This document shows positions 40,546 through 53,500 of a DNA stretch of 64,000 nucleotides, piece by piece. A program made the translations under genes and the position numbers. The DNA is from Megaleporinus macrocephalus (taxonomy: Eukaryota > Chordata > Actinopteri > Characiformes > Anostomidae). Each line of letters opens with the position of its first letter. Position 1 is the stretch's first letter. Below the pieces are notes generated by a model that worked only from the letters and a program-made list of their open reading frames with translations, was not told where the DNA came from and made no database searches. Location: the NCBI GenBank assembly GCA_021613375.1, contig CM038719.1:40068620-40132619 (forward strand), read 5' to 3'.

Positions 40546-41320
40546 TTTAATACATTGAGGTTTTATATGAATCTGAAGTTATTTGTCTTGTATGTTTTTA
40601 CAGATTCATTGAATCTCTCCACTATTCTTAGTAAGTTTTAAAGATTTTTTTTTTGATGTGTTTACTTTAAAATTTTTATCATAGACAATATAGAGCCTCA
40701 TAGTCTCTTATTTACCTACCAAGTGAGTTCAATTCTTGCTATTTTTCTAAAAGTAAATGGTTTGCATTAATGTAATCCTTCACAAACTGAATCTGTTTGA
40801 AGCCAATGCATTACTGTTCTACAGTTTAATTGTTTACTACTGTCTGTCATTCCCTTATGACCATTACAGTCTACCCTAATACTCTACTGATGGGAAACAC
40901 ACTGATGTATCTTAAAGCATTACTTACTGTATTAATACTGTTTGATATTTACTTAATAAAGAGTTTTGTTGAGTAAATAAGAGCTTCTTGTCTGGAACAA
41001 GCAGCTTTTTATATATATAATAATGTCCCCAATTAAATTATACATTGGAAGGTACTGTTTGTAATGGGTGGGGAGGAGCTGCAGACTAACTGCGCCAGCG
41101 TTTCAGTCGAGTCATTCTTATAAGACCTTCCATGAGAAACAGCTGTGTGGAAATCATGGAAATGTCCTGGAAAAGTCCCAGAGAGTGGACGACTGGAACA
41201 TTAACTCTTGCTGATCTGTAGTCAGTAGAACGACGACTCTGTGTCTAAAACATCAACCTAATTAACATTTCTCAGTCCTAACATTACATTTTCACTTAAA
41301 ACCAATATATATTTATGTAT
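40546..41320. other. Intergenic AT-rich DNA
   Basis: No gene, RNA or clear repeat is recognised. Confidence 0.35.
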
Positions 41321-41321
41321 A

Positions 41322-41745
41322 TACACTACCGCTCAAAAGTTTAGGATCACTTTAGAATTTCATTTCATGCAATTTTCATGCAATTCACAAACAATATGGT
41401 CCATTTCACAATTAATGTAAGTGTATCAGATGATTTTTAAAGAATAAAAATGTTTGTATTAAAGCCTATTTTTGTATAGAGGCTTATTTTCCATATAGTC
41501 TATTATCAGTAATTCTCAGTCCTCTGTCTAAATCTCCTGGTACGACCACCAATCCAAGTTAAGTATGTTATTGGACTAATTGGTTGTTAGGACACTCAAT
41601 TGTGATCACAGCTGAAAAACATTCTACTAATAAGTGAGTATAAAAGGGAACAACATTCTAGCTTAGTTTAGTATCTGAAGCATCAGCTATATATTAATTT
41701 ACTTTACTTAAATCATTAACAAAATTACAAATTTCAATCACCATC
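41322..41745. mobile_element. Tc1-like transposon end, truncated
   Basis: Starts TATACACTACCGCTCAAAAG and TTTAGGATCACTT, the typical end of fish Tc1-like elements, followed by about 400 bp of decayed interior without a transposase frame. The opposite end is not seen. Confidence 0.65.
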
Positions 41746-41790
41746 ATTGTCTAGATGGGGTTTATGAAACTAAATATAAATTTGTGTTTG

Positions 41791-41795
<5 letters not shown>

Positions 41796-41866
<71 letters not shown>
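41796..41866. repeat. (TA)n microsatellite
   Basis: About 70 bp of pure TA. Confidence 0.97.
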
Positions 41867-41868
<2 letters not shown>

Positions 41869-41879
41869 TATCACAGCTT

Positions 41880-42090
41880 CATATTCATCCATATCTTTTG
41901 CTTTATCTCCCGCTAGGAAGGCAGGGCAGTTTAGAGTACGGATCCTAACATGCATGTGTTTGGACTGTGTGAGTACCCGGAGGAAACCCACTCAAGCACG
42001 GGGAGAACATACACACTCCACACAGAACCACCCGGACCGGGAATCCAACCTGGATCGCCTTGCTGTGAGGCCACAGTGCTCTACTTTAGC
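41880..42090. repeat. Abundant fish dispersed repeat (unexpanded copy)
   Basis: Contains CATGTGTTTGGACTGTGTGA, CCGGAGGAAACCCACTCAAG, CACGGGGAGAACATACACAC, CTCCACACAGAACCACCCGG and TTGCTGTGAGGCCACAGTGC. The same order begins the 62.9-kb copy, whose tail is expanded into a minisatellite. Confidence 0.75.
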
Positions 42091-43020
42091 AGTTCAATAA
42101 ATGTGCCAACAGAGAGATTCGATTGGTCCAGATGATTTGAACATGATAGGAAAACAATGGGGAGGTCTTCTTTACGTCCACAAGTTATCTATTTAATTTG
42201 CATCTAGTCTCTGGGGCCCTGTGGTGGCTGGGGCTCTGAGCTGCAGCCCCTGAAGCCCAGTGGGTTTATGAATCTAATTCTGACTATTGTGCCTCCAATA
42301 TGTTTCGTTACTCCACCAATCAGTTCCTAATCAGCACTGTGGCCTCAGAAACTGTGTGAAGCTTAGCTAGGTTGAGTAAACATCTATGAAGCACAAACAA
42401 CTCCATCAGTTGAGTTTCTATAGACACCTGTCAGTGTTCAGTACAGTTTCAGCACTTATTAAAGTACTTTTTTTCTGTTCTACCACTTGTGGCCACAAGG
42501 TGTCGCCAAACACTGATGAAAAACCCAAACTCTCAAAATTGTTTCAGTCTTTTCACGAACTTTCTAAAGTTCGCAGACTCCGGTCTAATAGTATTTTGGT
42601 CTCATACGATTGTTTAAAATGTTTTATTTCAGGTTTGAAAAAAATATATATATTTATAGGACTATTTATATTCAGTTTAATAAACCCCATTTAGAAAATG
42701 ATGGTGATTAAAATTCGTTAATTAAAGTAAAGTAAATTAAAACATATAAATATAACATATTTATATTTCACACGAGGTTTAGTAGATCACTAGAGTAAAA
42801 TATTAATAATAATAAACTCACTAACAGCAGCTCATATCCGCTATTCCGCTACATCAAGCAGTTACGCTTCCAGCGTAGGCCTCCGCAACTCGTTGCGTAA
42901 GTTGCGTCAGGTTACGTAAGGGCGCTCGGGTTACCGTTAAAGGAGTCTTAACGTGGAAAACTGGATTTCCACCTTCAGACTTTCACTTTTCTCTTTTTTT
43001 AACGAGCCTGTTTAGATGAT
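42091..43020. other. Intergenic DNA
   Basis: AT-rich, with a short 'CACTTGTGGCCACAAGGTGTCGC' relic near 42485. The 102-codon open frame at 42386-42694 has no recognisable domain and is probably chance. A small CpG cluster lies at 42840-42950. Confidence 0.35.
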
Positions 43021-43270
43021 ATAATGCACTGTCGCTGTCCAAAGACAACAAAACAAGTATTTAAAAAAAGGCAAATTTACAGGAGAGAAGAAAAACAGTC
43101 TTTACTTTCAATGTAAGTCAATAGAACCAGAAATCTTCCCAAGCTATTTTGGAGCGTTTCTATTGGTCCGTTAATCATGAACTTTTTACAAAGTGTAAAC
43201 AGCAGCCGTCGTGTTCAAGCGATGTAGAAAAACAAAATCAACAAAAATAGATGTACATGTTTTTCTTTGG
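43021..43270. repeat. 'TTTCTATTGGTCC' dispersed element, copy
   Basis: Reads CACTGTCGCTGTCCAAAGAC to GATGTACATGTTTTTCTTTGG with CGTTTCTATTGGTCCGTTAA and GCAGCCGTCGTGTTCAA inside. Related copies are at 49533-49870 and 55032-55265, partial ones at 5440 and 46080. The complementary outer ends (GTCCAAAG / CTTTGGA) suggest a MITE. Confidence 0.6.
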
Positions 43271-43284
43271 ATACTGATTTAATT

Positions 43285-44015
43285 GATTGAAATTAATATA
43301 TTAAAGTCATGAGTTACTACACTGAGGCCTCAAATTAACATATTGAGGAGTTATTATTTTAAGGCTATGAATTATTGCATTGGGGCCACAAATTAATATA
43401 CGGACTCCACAAATGTAAACATTCAGGGGACAAGTTATTATATTGAGGCCACAAAATACTAAATTGAAGCAATAATATAATATATTAAGGCCATGAGTTA
43501 CTACAGTAAATCAGCATCATAATTAAACACAACAGTGACAAACTGATACGTTTAAATAAGGCTTGGCTACAAGGCTTTTAGTTTATTTATAGAATATATA
43601 GTTTATATATCGTAACTGAGGCCACAAATGAATACCTTGAAGCTATAAGTCATTTATTTAATTGGGGATATGGCACTGAAGCCACTAAATACTATACTGA
43701 GGCTATTTTGAAACCATGAGTGACTATATTGAGGCCACAAATTCAAAGATACAGGCCACAAGTTATTCTTTTGAAACCATGATTTACTATTTAAAGGCCA
43801 CAAGTTAATATTAAATAGGCTACAAGTTATTCTTTTGAAATCATGAATGACTATATTGAGGGTACTAATTAATAAATATAGTCTACAAGTTTTTATTAGA
43901 AACCATTAATTACGTTATTGAATTAAATTAATATACTGATGCCACAAATGAATATATTGAAACCAAAGTTTGTTAAATTGAGCCCACAAATTAACAAATT
44001 AGTTTACTAAGACCT
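43285..44015. repeat. Second, decayed locus of the 'GAGGCCACAA' minisatellite
   Basis: About 25 degenerate units of TATATTGAGGCCACAAATTA type, five kb to the right of the main array and interrupted by other families, consistent with an older array. Confidence 0.75.
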
Positions 44016-44699
44016 CAAACAACAAATTATTAAAATAATCCCACTCTCACTTTTAGTTTAATTATGATGTCTAACATTGATTTGTGAGAAAAAATTGTCT
44101 CAAAATTGAATTTAATGTGTTTTAATTTTATCATTATCAGAAGTAAAAAAACCAGAAGACATGTGTAGGTTCACTGGTGGTTTGGATAGTAAATCAAACG
44201 TTCAGATGTTTGTTGTAGACATGACAACCCTTGTTTCCCATCACCAAATCAGTCTGTGTTTATCTGTTAATCAAGTTTTACCACACACTAGCTTTAAAAT
44301 AATCAGGATCACATTTAAATCCTTATTAAAATCCTGCATTACTTTTACAGTAAACCTGGATTAAATCTGATCATGTTGCATCATTGCTTTAAACTCAATT
44401 TTAGTTTAAATGTTCTGTTTTGTGGTGATTTAAATGAGCAAAATATGGTTAAATATCTGCTTTCTGCTCAGAAAACTTTCTCACTCACTTCTGCTTAACG
44501 GTTCTCCCCACATGGGGGCGCTATTGGCACACAAGTAGCATTTTTGTGCATATAAGTAAAATAGAAGTGAATAAACCAACAAATGAACTGCAAATGTTTT
44601 ATTGATTTATTGATTTTTTTAATGTACAGAATTATTTAAATTAATTCAGGAGATACTTGGACACATACAGTCCCAAAATAAGTGGACACTGTGTGATAC

Positions 44700-44830
44700 T
44701 GCTGTTGGTATAATGTAGTGTGTTACACTGCTGACCTCCAGACTGTAGACTGGGGTTCAGTTCCTCACCTCGGTAACAGCCTTACACTATACCAGTAAGA
44801 GTCCTACCTGTAAACACTACCTTCACCTAC

Positions 44831-44835
<5 letters not shown>
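44700..44835 (+). repeat. Possible tRNA-derived SINE fragment
   Basis: Contains TAATGTAGTGTGTTACACTG and, 40 bp on, GGGGTTCAGTTCC, resembling RNA polymerase III A and B boxes, followed by a body ending in (TA)n. It resembles a SINE head seen in characin and catfish genomes. No cloverleaf was folded. Confidence 0.4.

Positions 44836-44890
<55 letters not shown>
44836..44890. repeat. (TA)n microsatellite
   Basis: Pure TA tract after ACCTACCTGTA. Confidence 0.97.
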
Positions 44891-44895
<5 letters not shown>

Positions 44896-45059
44896 GACTC
44901 TTACTCACACATATGGAGACTAGCTAGAGCAGAAAACACCACACTGGGCAAAAACAGATACACAACAGCGCGTATGAGTATAAAGTGACTTGCAGAGCGA
45001 GTCTGAGTCAAAACTGGATAATAAATTGTATATGCATATAAACATAAACATAACTGTCT

Positions 45060-45300
45060 ACAATCAATTAACATTTATTTATATAGCGCTTTTTACAACC
45101 AGTGTCTAAAAGCCTAGAGGAACCAAAGAGAAGGACAGAAAGAAAAAAAAGAGTCCATGCATAGCAGACACGTGAGAAAGGGTATCCAGGTCCAAGCCCC
45201 CCTAGAGCAAGCCAGTCGCTAACGGTGGCAGGAAACACTTAAGAGGAACCCAGACCCGAGGGAGGAACCCACAGAGAGAGAGTGACAAAGCTAATGAGAT
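45060..45300. repeat. Dispersed fish repeat (TTTATATAGCGCTTTTTACA type)
   Basis: Starts CATTTATTTATATAGCGCTT and runs to GGCAGGAAACACTTAAGAGG, AACCCAGACCCGAGGGAGG. This is the text of a widespread teleost repeat, in orientation opposite to the tail at about 1150-1310. Confidence 0.6.
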
Positions 45301-45339
45301 TATAAGACAGGATACAATAAGAATAGATATTGAGAAAGA

Positions 45340-45352
45340 GAGAGGATAGAGG

Positions 45353-45388
<36 letters not shown>

Positions 45389-45501
45389 AGTGGGGGGAGA
45401 CCTACTGAGAAACAGTGAGTGAAAGAGAGAAACGAGGGAAGAGAGCCAAGAGAGATGTAGAGAGATGATGTTGCATAAAATGTTGCATAAAAATAGATAT
45501 T

Positions 45502-45578
<77 letters not shown>

Positions 45579-45580
45579 AC
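45340..45580. repeat. (GA)n microsatellite cluster
   Basis: GAGA tracts at about 45356-45386 and 45499-45577, joined by GA-rich sequence. They produce false Ser/Leu-rich frames on the minus strand. Confidence 0.9.
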
Positions 45581-45650
45581 CCATATACATAATTCCCTAT
45601 ATAACTATAAACATACATACATATATACACACGTATACACACATACCTAC

Positions 45651-46027
45651 TAGGGCCGTGTATTGGCAAGAACCTGGCGATCCAATATATATCATGATAC
45701 AGCGGTCACGATTCAATATATCGTGATTTATTGCGATACTGCAAGCTAAGAGATATATCGCGATTTTTCAAATCCTTTTAATAAAACACACCACTGTATG
45801 AACAGGTTTGTTAATGCTGACAATAGCATTGCGCCCTTGTGCTGCTTGTTAATGTTGGAGTGGAGCTGAAAATGGATTACAACACTGCCATCTAGTGGTC
45901 AGAGGTTTAAACACAACACACAATGATGCCACGAATCTGTGTATCGATACTGTTTTTGAGAATTGATACAGTATCACGAAACACAATATGCCGATATTCA
46001 ATATTTCAATATTTTCTTACACCCCTA
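45651..46027 (-). mobile_element. MITE-like family M1, reverse copy
   Basis: Starts TAGGGCCGTGTATTGGCAAG and AACCTGGCGATCC and ends TTCAATATTTTCTTACACCCCTA, the reverse complement layout of the copy at 2213. Internal ATCTAGTGGTCAGAGGTTTA is shared with the copies at 50.9 and 61.1 kb. Confidence 0.65.
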
Positions 46028-46239
46028 AAAAAAAAATAAAGTATCTCATGTTTCTATATTATATGAACGCTCTTTTTATAGCCATATATTAGAGGTTCAT
46101 GACGGATGGACCAATAGAAATGCTTCAAAATAACTTTACATTATATTACATTGAAAGCTAGGAATGTTGTTGTCCTCAGACAAAACACAGTAGATAACAC
46201 GAGCAGGGACCATCTCTGCCCTGTCTAGGGCTCGTTAGA

Positions 46240-46954
46240 CAGCAAGGCAGCTGCCCGCGATATAGAACACAGCCTGAGCATGCGCACTGAGCGTAAACCG
46301 GGCCGCCGGGCCGACAACGCAGACTGCGTAAGCTACGTATCTGGCGTAGCGCTGCTGATTTGCTCTGACTTGTCAAATCCGAATCGTCTCTCTGCTCCGT
46401 TACTTCATCCAGCGGAGCGACTCCTCCGGACAAACACGGCTGTTTGCTGGCGAAACCGCGACCCACGGACTTCAAAACGTCGGGAAAAGTTCACGCAACG
46501 CCATCACTTGGATCTCGTTTGATAAAGCCTCGGTTTAAGTGAGGGAGAAGAGTCGCCGAGTCTGCTGAAAATAATACTAATAATAATGTAGCGGAGCTGC
46601 TAACGCTAACGAGCTAACTCCTCAGAAGACGTTAACTCGGGAGGAGAAAAAAAAGTTTTTTTTGCGAGAAAATAACAAAACTGTGGTGGTTTTTGGAGCG
46701 AAATCGTCACGTTACGTGCCCAGGAACGAAATATTAGGCCTTTTGGTTTGAAGTATTTGACTTTTTACCTCAGAAAAGCCCCGTGAAGTCCGTTAAAATG
46801 CTGCTACTAAACAGGAAGGTGTTCGTGGACACGTTAGCTAGCACTAGGTTCGAGTAGCTGGGCACTAAATAGCTCGTTTAACTGAATTTACATGTAGCTA
46901 TATATTCTTTCCACTCGCTCTGTGGTTGTCTGTAGCTAGTTTAAACCAAAGAAA
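46240..46954 (+). promoter_or_regulatory. b4galt1: b4galt1 promoter and 5'UTR, with an upstream ORF
   Basis: CpG-rich from about 46240 (GTAAACCGGGCCGCCGGGCC, GGCGTAGCGCTGC) and GC-poor but repeat-free through the start codon, fitting a TATA-less promoter and leader. An ATG at 46798 opens a 19-codon upstream ORF (MLLLNRKVF...STRFE) that stops at 46857, out of frame with and 97 bp before the main start. TSS unknown. Confidence 0.55.
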
Positions 46955-47246
46955 ATGGTGCGTGACTCGAATGTGAATTGTAATTTCCTTCAAAGGACGT
47001 GCACTCTGGTCGTGCTCCTGTGTTTCCTCCATATATCGGTCACTGTGTTTTATTATGTGAGGTCGCTGGACTTTAAGCAAGCGTTTGTACAAAACCAGCA
47101 GGACCAAGGGAGGCAGATAACCTTAGGACACGACAGCGAAGGACAGGGGGCAAAACCCACCACCGTCCAGCTTCCCAGAAACCAGCTCAACACTACTGTC
47201 AGTACGAAAAAGCTTGAAAAGTGTCCGGATCCGTCTCCTGTCCTCG
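46955..47246 (+). CDS. b4galt1: b4galt1 exon 1
   Basis: Encodes tail, membrane anchor and stem to KCPDPSPVL with a split Val codon; donor GTAAGA. Start context AAAATGG. There is no second in-frame Met near the start, so the long/short form pair of mammals is not evident. Confidence 0.85.
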
Positions 47247-50200
47247 GTAAGACCCTCTGAACACTCTGGGCTTGTGTGCTTGGGTTGTTTTCTAAATACA
47301 TTTTCCATCTGAATAGAAGTTACGTTACTAACACTGTAGTAGACGTACTGGATGTAGTCTCTGTCCAGAGAAAAACCAGTATCCCTAAAACAAAAAAACT
47401 GGACCTTCAGTGCAAGTTAATGTAAACAGAAGTTCATGATAAATAATAAATTAAAAAAAAATATATAGATATATACGATGTGCATAAAGATTAAATCTGG
47501 TACATGAAAGATTGTCACTTTAACTGATTCTTTGGGCCAATAATGTCAATTATCTACAAACTCAGCTTATTTAATATAATAGATACGGCACTGTTTAAGG
47601 TGGACCCACAAAGTTCAAACAAGAAGCTGGCGAAGTATTGCAGTTTACTGTAGTTTAAGTACTGGTAGATCGTAAAATACCAAAACCCACCTAGAGTTTA
47701 TATACGGAGCAGGAGTTTTAAATATGGGCTGTATAAGGAACACTCTGGGCATGGGTTGTTGTCTAAATGCATTTTCCATCTGAATAGAAGTTACTAACAC
47801 TGTAGTAGACGTACTGGATATAGTCTCTGTCCAGAGAAAAAAACAGTATCTCTAAAACAGAAAACCTGGACCTTCAATGCAAGTTAATGTAAACAGGAGT
47901 TCATGATAAATAATAGATTACAAAAAATGTATATAAAAAATATATATGATGTGCATAAAGATTAAATCTGGTACATGAGAGATTCAGTCACTTCAGCTGA
48001 TTCTTTGGGCCAATAAAGTCAATTATCTACAGACTCACCTTATGTAATATAATAGTTCCTGCACCGTTTAAGGTGGACCCACAAAGTTCAAACAAGAAGC
48101 TGGCGAAGTATTGCAGTTTACTGTAGTTTAAGTACTGGTACCTTTTTTTTTTAGTTTTTAAACTATCAAAACCCATCTAGAGTTTATATGTGGAGCAGGG
48201 GTTTTAAATATGGGCTATATAAGGAACACTCTGGGTTTGGGTTGTTGTCTAAGTGCACTTTCCATTTGAATAGAAGTTAGTAACACTGTAGTAGACATAC
48301 TGGATGTAGTCTCTGTCCAGAGAAAAAAAACAGTATCTTTAAAACAGAAAACCTGGACTTTCAATGCAAGTTAATATAAACAGAGGTTCATGATAAATAA
48401 TAGTTTAAATAAAAAAAAAATAATAAAATTTTTTTTTTAAAAAACCTGGTACATGTGAGATTCAGTCAGTTCAAATATTTCATTGCGCTTAAAAACTACC
48501 AAAACCCACCTAGAGTTTCATATATGGAGCAGGAGCTTTAAACATGGGCTATATAAGGAACACTCTGGGCTTGGGTGCTTGGGTTGTTGTCTAAATGCAC
48601 TTTGAATCTGAATAGAAGTTACTAACACTAGTACGGATATAATCTCTGTCCAAAGAAACAGCAAGATCAAAAACCTGGACCTTTATTGCAAGTTAATGTA
48701 AAACAGGTGTTCATGATATATAATGGCATATGTGTGTGCATAAAGATTAAATCTGGGCCAGTAATGATAATTATCTATAAACTCACCTTACGTAATGTAA
48801 TTTTTCTTGCACTATTTAAGGTGGTCCCACAAAGTTCAAACAAGAAGCTGGCGAAGACGTCAGCGTTGTAGTTTAAGTACTGGTTCCTTTTTTTAGTTTG
48901 CAAACTATCAAAACCCACCTAGAGTATCATATATACGGAGCTGGAGCTTTAAATATATATAAGAGGCCATATAAGGAACACTCTGGGCTTGTGTGCTTGG
49001 GTTGTTGTCCGAATAGAAGTTACTAACACTGTAGTAGACGTATTAATATAGAAAAACCTGTATCTCTAAAACAGCAAGACCAAAAACAGGGCTTCATGAT
49101 AAATAATAGATAATTTATATATATATATATATATATATATGATGTGTATAAACATTAAAGCTGGCACATGAGAGATTCAGTCAGTTCAAATGTGACGTAC
49201 AAATATTTCATTGTGCTTTTAATGTTAATTAATGTTCCACCTTAAATGGTGCTGTAAATGCATATAAAATGGTTAAAGTTTAAACAAGATGCTGGCAAAG
49301 ACATCAGCTTTGTAGTTTACGTACTCGTACCTTTTTTTATTTTATTTATTTTTTAATTAGCAAACTATCAAAACCCACCTAGAGTTTTATATATGGACCT
49401 GGAGCTTTAAATATGGGCTGTATAAGGAACAGATTTTAGAAGTTGCCAACACTGTAGTAGGCGTGCATATACTGGATATAGTCTCGGTACCTTTATCTCA
49501 TGTTAATGTAAATGGGGTTAAATTATATGTGATTTTTGAGCATTTCTGTTGGTCCACTCGTCGCAAACTTGCAATGTAAACGGCAGCTGTCGTGTTCAAA
49601 TGATACTGAAAATGGTAACCTACAGAAATGGAGATGACGTGGCAGCCGTCCAAGGAAAACTGTGTATCTCCACGTTTGTTCATTTTCATTTTTCTGTTTC
49701 ATTTAACCACGTCAGCCGCCATCTACATTGTGTTAAACTTTTATGAAGAGTGCACCTGTAGTAATGGTCCAAAATCACATGGAAATAATTCTGGTTCCAT
49801 TGACTTACATTGAAAGTTAAGAAAGTTTTTGTCCTCTCCTGTAAAGTTGCCATTTTGGAAAAACCCTTTTCTTTTTGGACAAGCAATAATATGTTGGCTA
49901 AATTAGGTGTTGGGTTGGTGTTTGTTGTAGCATGCTGGAAGAGGAACAGACTTTGTTTTCCACTGTTTTGAACGAAAGTGAAATTACTGTAGAGATAATT
50001 TGCTGCTATTATTATTTAGATGTTCAGTCTTATTTTCTGTTCTATGTTGGACTTTGATCTCACTGATTGAGCTTGATTTGAAGCTTCCTGTATGATGAGA
50101 GATGGTAAACCTCATGGGTTTACCATGACGTTGCAAAGCCACCGAGCACTTTCGGGCGGCACCTTGTTTGCTGTCCACCCGTTTGCCTGTATGGTGACGT

Positions 50201-50535
50201 GTCACAACTACTTCTCTCTCACTGCTGACCATTAAATTATGTTTATGCAGCTGTGCTTGCTGTGAGTGATATGCACCTTTGAGCTCCTTCGAGAAAACCT
50301 CCTTTGTTCACAGTCTGGCTGATCTGGTGACATTGTTGAGGTGAATGACGTTGACTGATATCAGTGAAGATGTGTGATACTCGCTAGGTCAGCTTGTCAC
50401 TAGAGATAAAGCATTATGAAAATTTAATATGACTGTTATAGTTCCCCAAAATTATTGAAGTATGTTGTTGTTGAAATGCCCTGAAAATATAAAAAGTAAA
50501 ATAAGCAGTACTTTGGTCTGCCTAAACCTTATATC

Positions 50536-50566
<31 letters not shown>

Positions 50567-53500
50567 TTTTAACCAATAGGGATCATATGTTAATGAGAAA
50601 TTGTAAATTAGGACTATCACAATTAATACATAATCACAGTTACTTAAGACTACAGTAACTGTTCACATGTGTATATAGACTGAACTAAAATAAAGCAGTT
50701 AAATGTATCACTGAGACTGGCCTGTTTAGAGGGCAGTTCTGAGTAATGTTGGTGTATTAGCTGTGTAGCTACAATAGCATAGTGCATCACTCTGACTGTA
50801 CAACGAGTATTAGTGATAAGGGTTGAGCTGCATGTACAACCAATACAGCTTTAACAGAACCGCCCCCAACAAGCCAATATTGACAATTAGGGGTGTAAGA
50901 AAATATTGAAATATCATATATTGGGATATTATGTTTAGTTATACTATATCGATTCTCAAAAACACAGTTCACAGACAGTGAATCATTGTGTCTTGTGTTT
51001 AAACCTCTGACCACTAGATGGCACACACTTTTCAGCTGAACTCCAACATTAACAAGCAGCACAAGTGTGCAATGCTGTTGTAAACATTGGCAAACCTGTT
51101 CATATAATGGTGTGTTATAATAGTAGGATTTGAAAAATCACTGTATATTGCGATATACTGAATTGTAAATGCTGTATCACAATACGTATTGTATCAGCCT
51201 TATCGACATCAGGAGTGTTTTGTAGTGATGCAGGAGAATATGAAGGCTGTATTAAGCCGTTACTGTTCCTGTTAAAACAGTGCTTTTAGGCACGGCAACA
51301 CACGAACATCAAACTAGGCTGCTCTTCAATTCTCTTTACCAGTTTCTTCACTGTAGATTACATGTGGGTGTGTTCTGTATTGGTGAGCACTAGTGCCACC
51401 TAGGGGTGGGCAATATGGCCCTACAATAATATCACGATATTTTATGGTATTGCCATAAATTGAAATTTTAATTTTATTATTGCATACGCTATAATAGGGC
51501 ACACCCTTAACTGAAATTTGTTTATTCATGTATTCATTTAAACCACAGCACAGATATTCATGCTGATAGATTTCCTGATTGCTAGATAATTACAGTATCT
51601 GGCTAGAGTCTAAAAAGAACATAGTCTTTGTACTCAACAGCCCAAACAACCAAAACTTAATGTAAACTATATCAGATGTGCATGATCATTAAAGTTGGTG
51701 CCGTGTGACCTTAAGAGATTCAATTCAGCTATGAGGTTCAAACATTTCATTGTGTATTAATCTTATTTATCTATGAACTTATCTTTATATCACTACTTCC
51801 CCCTGGTAAGTCGACGTAGGCAGAATGTCCTAATTATTGTTTCAGTTCTGGTCATGTTTTCTGGACTATCAAACTCTGCTTTCTATTTTCCTGCCTCTTA
51901 TTTGAATTTTTTTCAGGCCCCCATTAAATGCTGAAGTAATAGCATATAATAACTAGAAAAGTGCATTTCTTGAAAAAAACGCAGGAAGGTTGGGGATCTG
52001 CTCTAGGTTAGGACAGCCAGTTTGGAGGTTGTAGGTTAAATTAAACTGTAATGTTTGGGTGTGTCCGAAAATAAATGGGACCCAATGGGTGGAATGAGGA
52101 ATGAATATGCAACAAATAGTGTGTCAGTATGTCTGTGGATTAGATGTGGATGTGCTCTGAGTGAGTACAGCCAGTTTGGAGACTGTAGGTTGAAGGAAAC
52201 CATAACGTTTGTGTTCGACCAAAAATGAATGGGATCCTATGGGAGGAACGAGGGATGAATAAGCGACAAATAGAGGAGTGAGGGTCGGTATGTATGTGGA
52301 TTAGAGGTTTGGGATCTGCCTTAAAAGAGTATATCCAGTAAAGCTGTATACAATCCTGAATCACACAGACTGGACCACCTGGAGTTGGAACAGAGCTGAA
52401 ATCTCGAAAGCAATGTTATTCCCAACCCCCAAATACCCCCCCCCCCCCCACATCCTAAACCACAAGTAATTCATTTCTTTGTTCCTTTATTGTTTGTTTA
52501 TTATGTTTACAGAGAAATACAGGAGCTCAGTAAGCCCTTTCTGATAAAGACGAGACCCTATTATTTAAAACAGATAAGGCTGTGAATTATTTTAGTATTT
52601 TTAGTTCCGTTGTTTTTATTTCCGTCAGAAAATGATGCCAGTCCATCACGCCCAATACCAGCCCACGTCCGCCACTGCTGGTGAAGCCTGCTGAGCTCTC
52701 ATTACGTTAATTTATGTGATGTTAAGTTACCATGTTCTTTAGTGTTCTTCTCTTTCATGTTCCACAGAAAGTTTTCCCTGGTTTATCTTATTCACCCTCA
52801 CACCCCGGACGCCGTGGATAGGGCTGCCCACTGCTACGGGCACGTGTGCTCACTGCCCACTAGTGTGTGTTCGCTAGTGTGTGTGTATGTGGGTGTTTTA
52901 CTGCGTTGATGGGTTAAATGCGGATGTCAGAATTTGCTGTGTGCAAACACAAGTGACAGGATAATTCTAAACTTAATGTTACCCGCCTAAATAACACCTC
53001 CCCCCACCAAATAACACCCCTGCCAAATAACACGCCCCGCCAACCAAAAAACGAAATGTAAACCGAACCATGGATCAGAAACAAAGGTCAGAACTGAGCG
53101 TTGGGCTTAAAGTGCTTACCACAGGGGCCACAGGGGCTGAAGACTGTAAACTGTGTGGTGTACTGTGTGGTGTACTGTGTGGTGTACTGTGTGGTGTACT
53201 GTGTAGTGTACTGTGTAGTGTACTGTGTAGTGGCTGTATATCTTATTTTACTACCAACAAACATGAATACTTTAACGTTTCTCGAACATGAGAAATAATT
53301 CACCTGTCCCTCTTCCAACATTAAACGGATAGTGTCTGCATTTGTTCATCTCCTGATTTGTTTAGTAAAATTGAATGTACATAAATATAACAATAATAAT
53401 AATAATAATGGTGGCCATTCAGAATGGCTGAGTAGCCTACTGTGTACTGCTTCTAAGTGTTGTATGCTGTGTATACTGATAGTCCCCAGTTCACTAGCCC

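Noticed and set aside
42386..42694. 102-codon plus-strand frame
   Set aside because: No recognisable domain, AT-rich at its 3' end, no promoter or splice context; it overlaps a dispersed-repeat relic.
45202..45669. 155-codon Ser/Leu-rich minus-strand frame
   Set aside because: Produced by (GA)n tracts and the end of a dispersed repeat.
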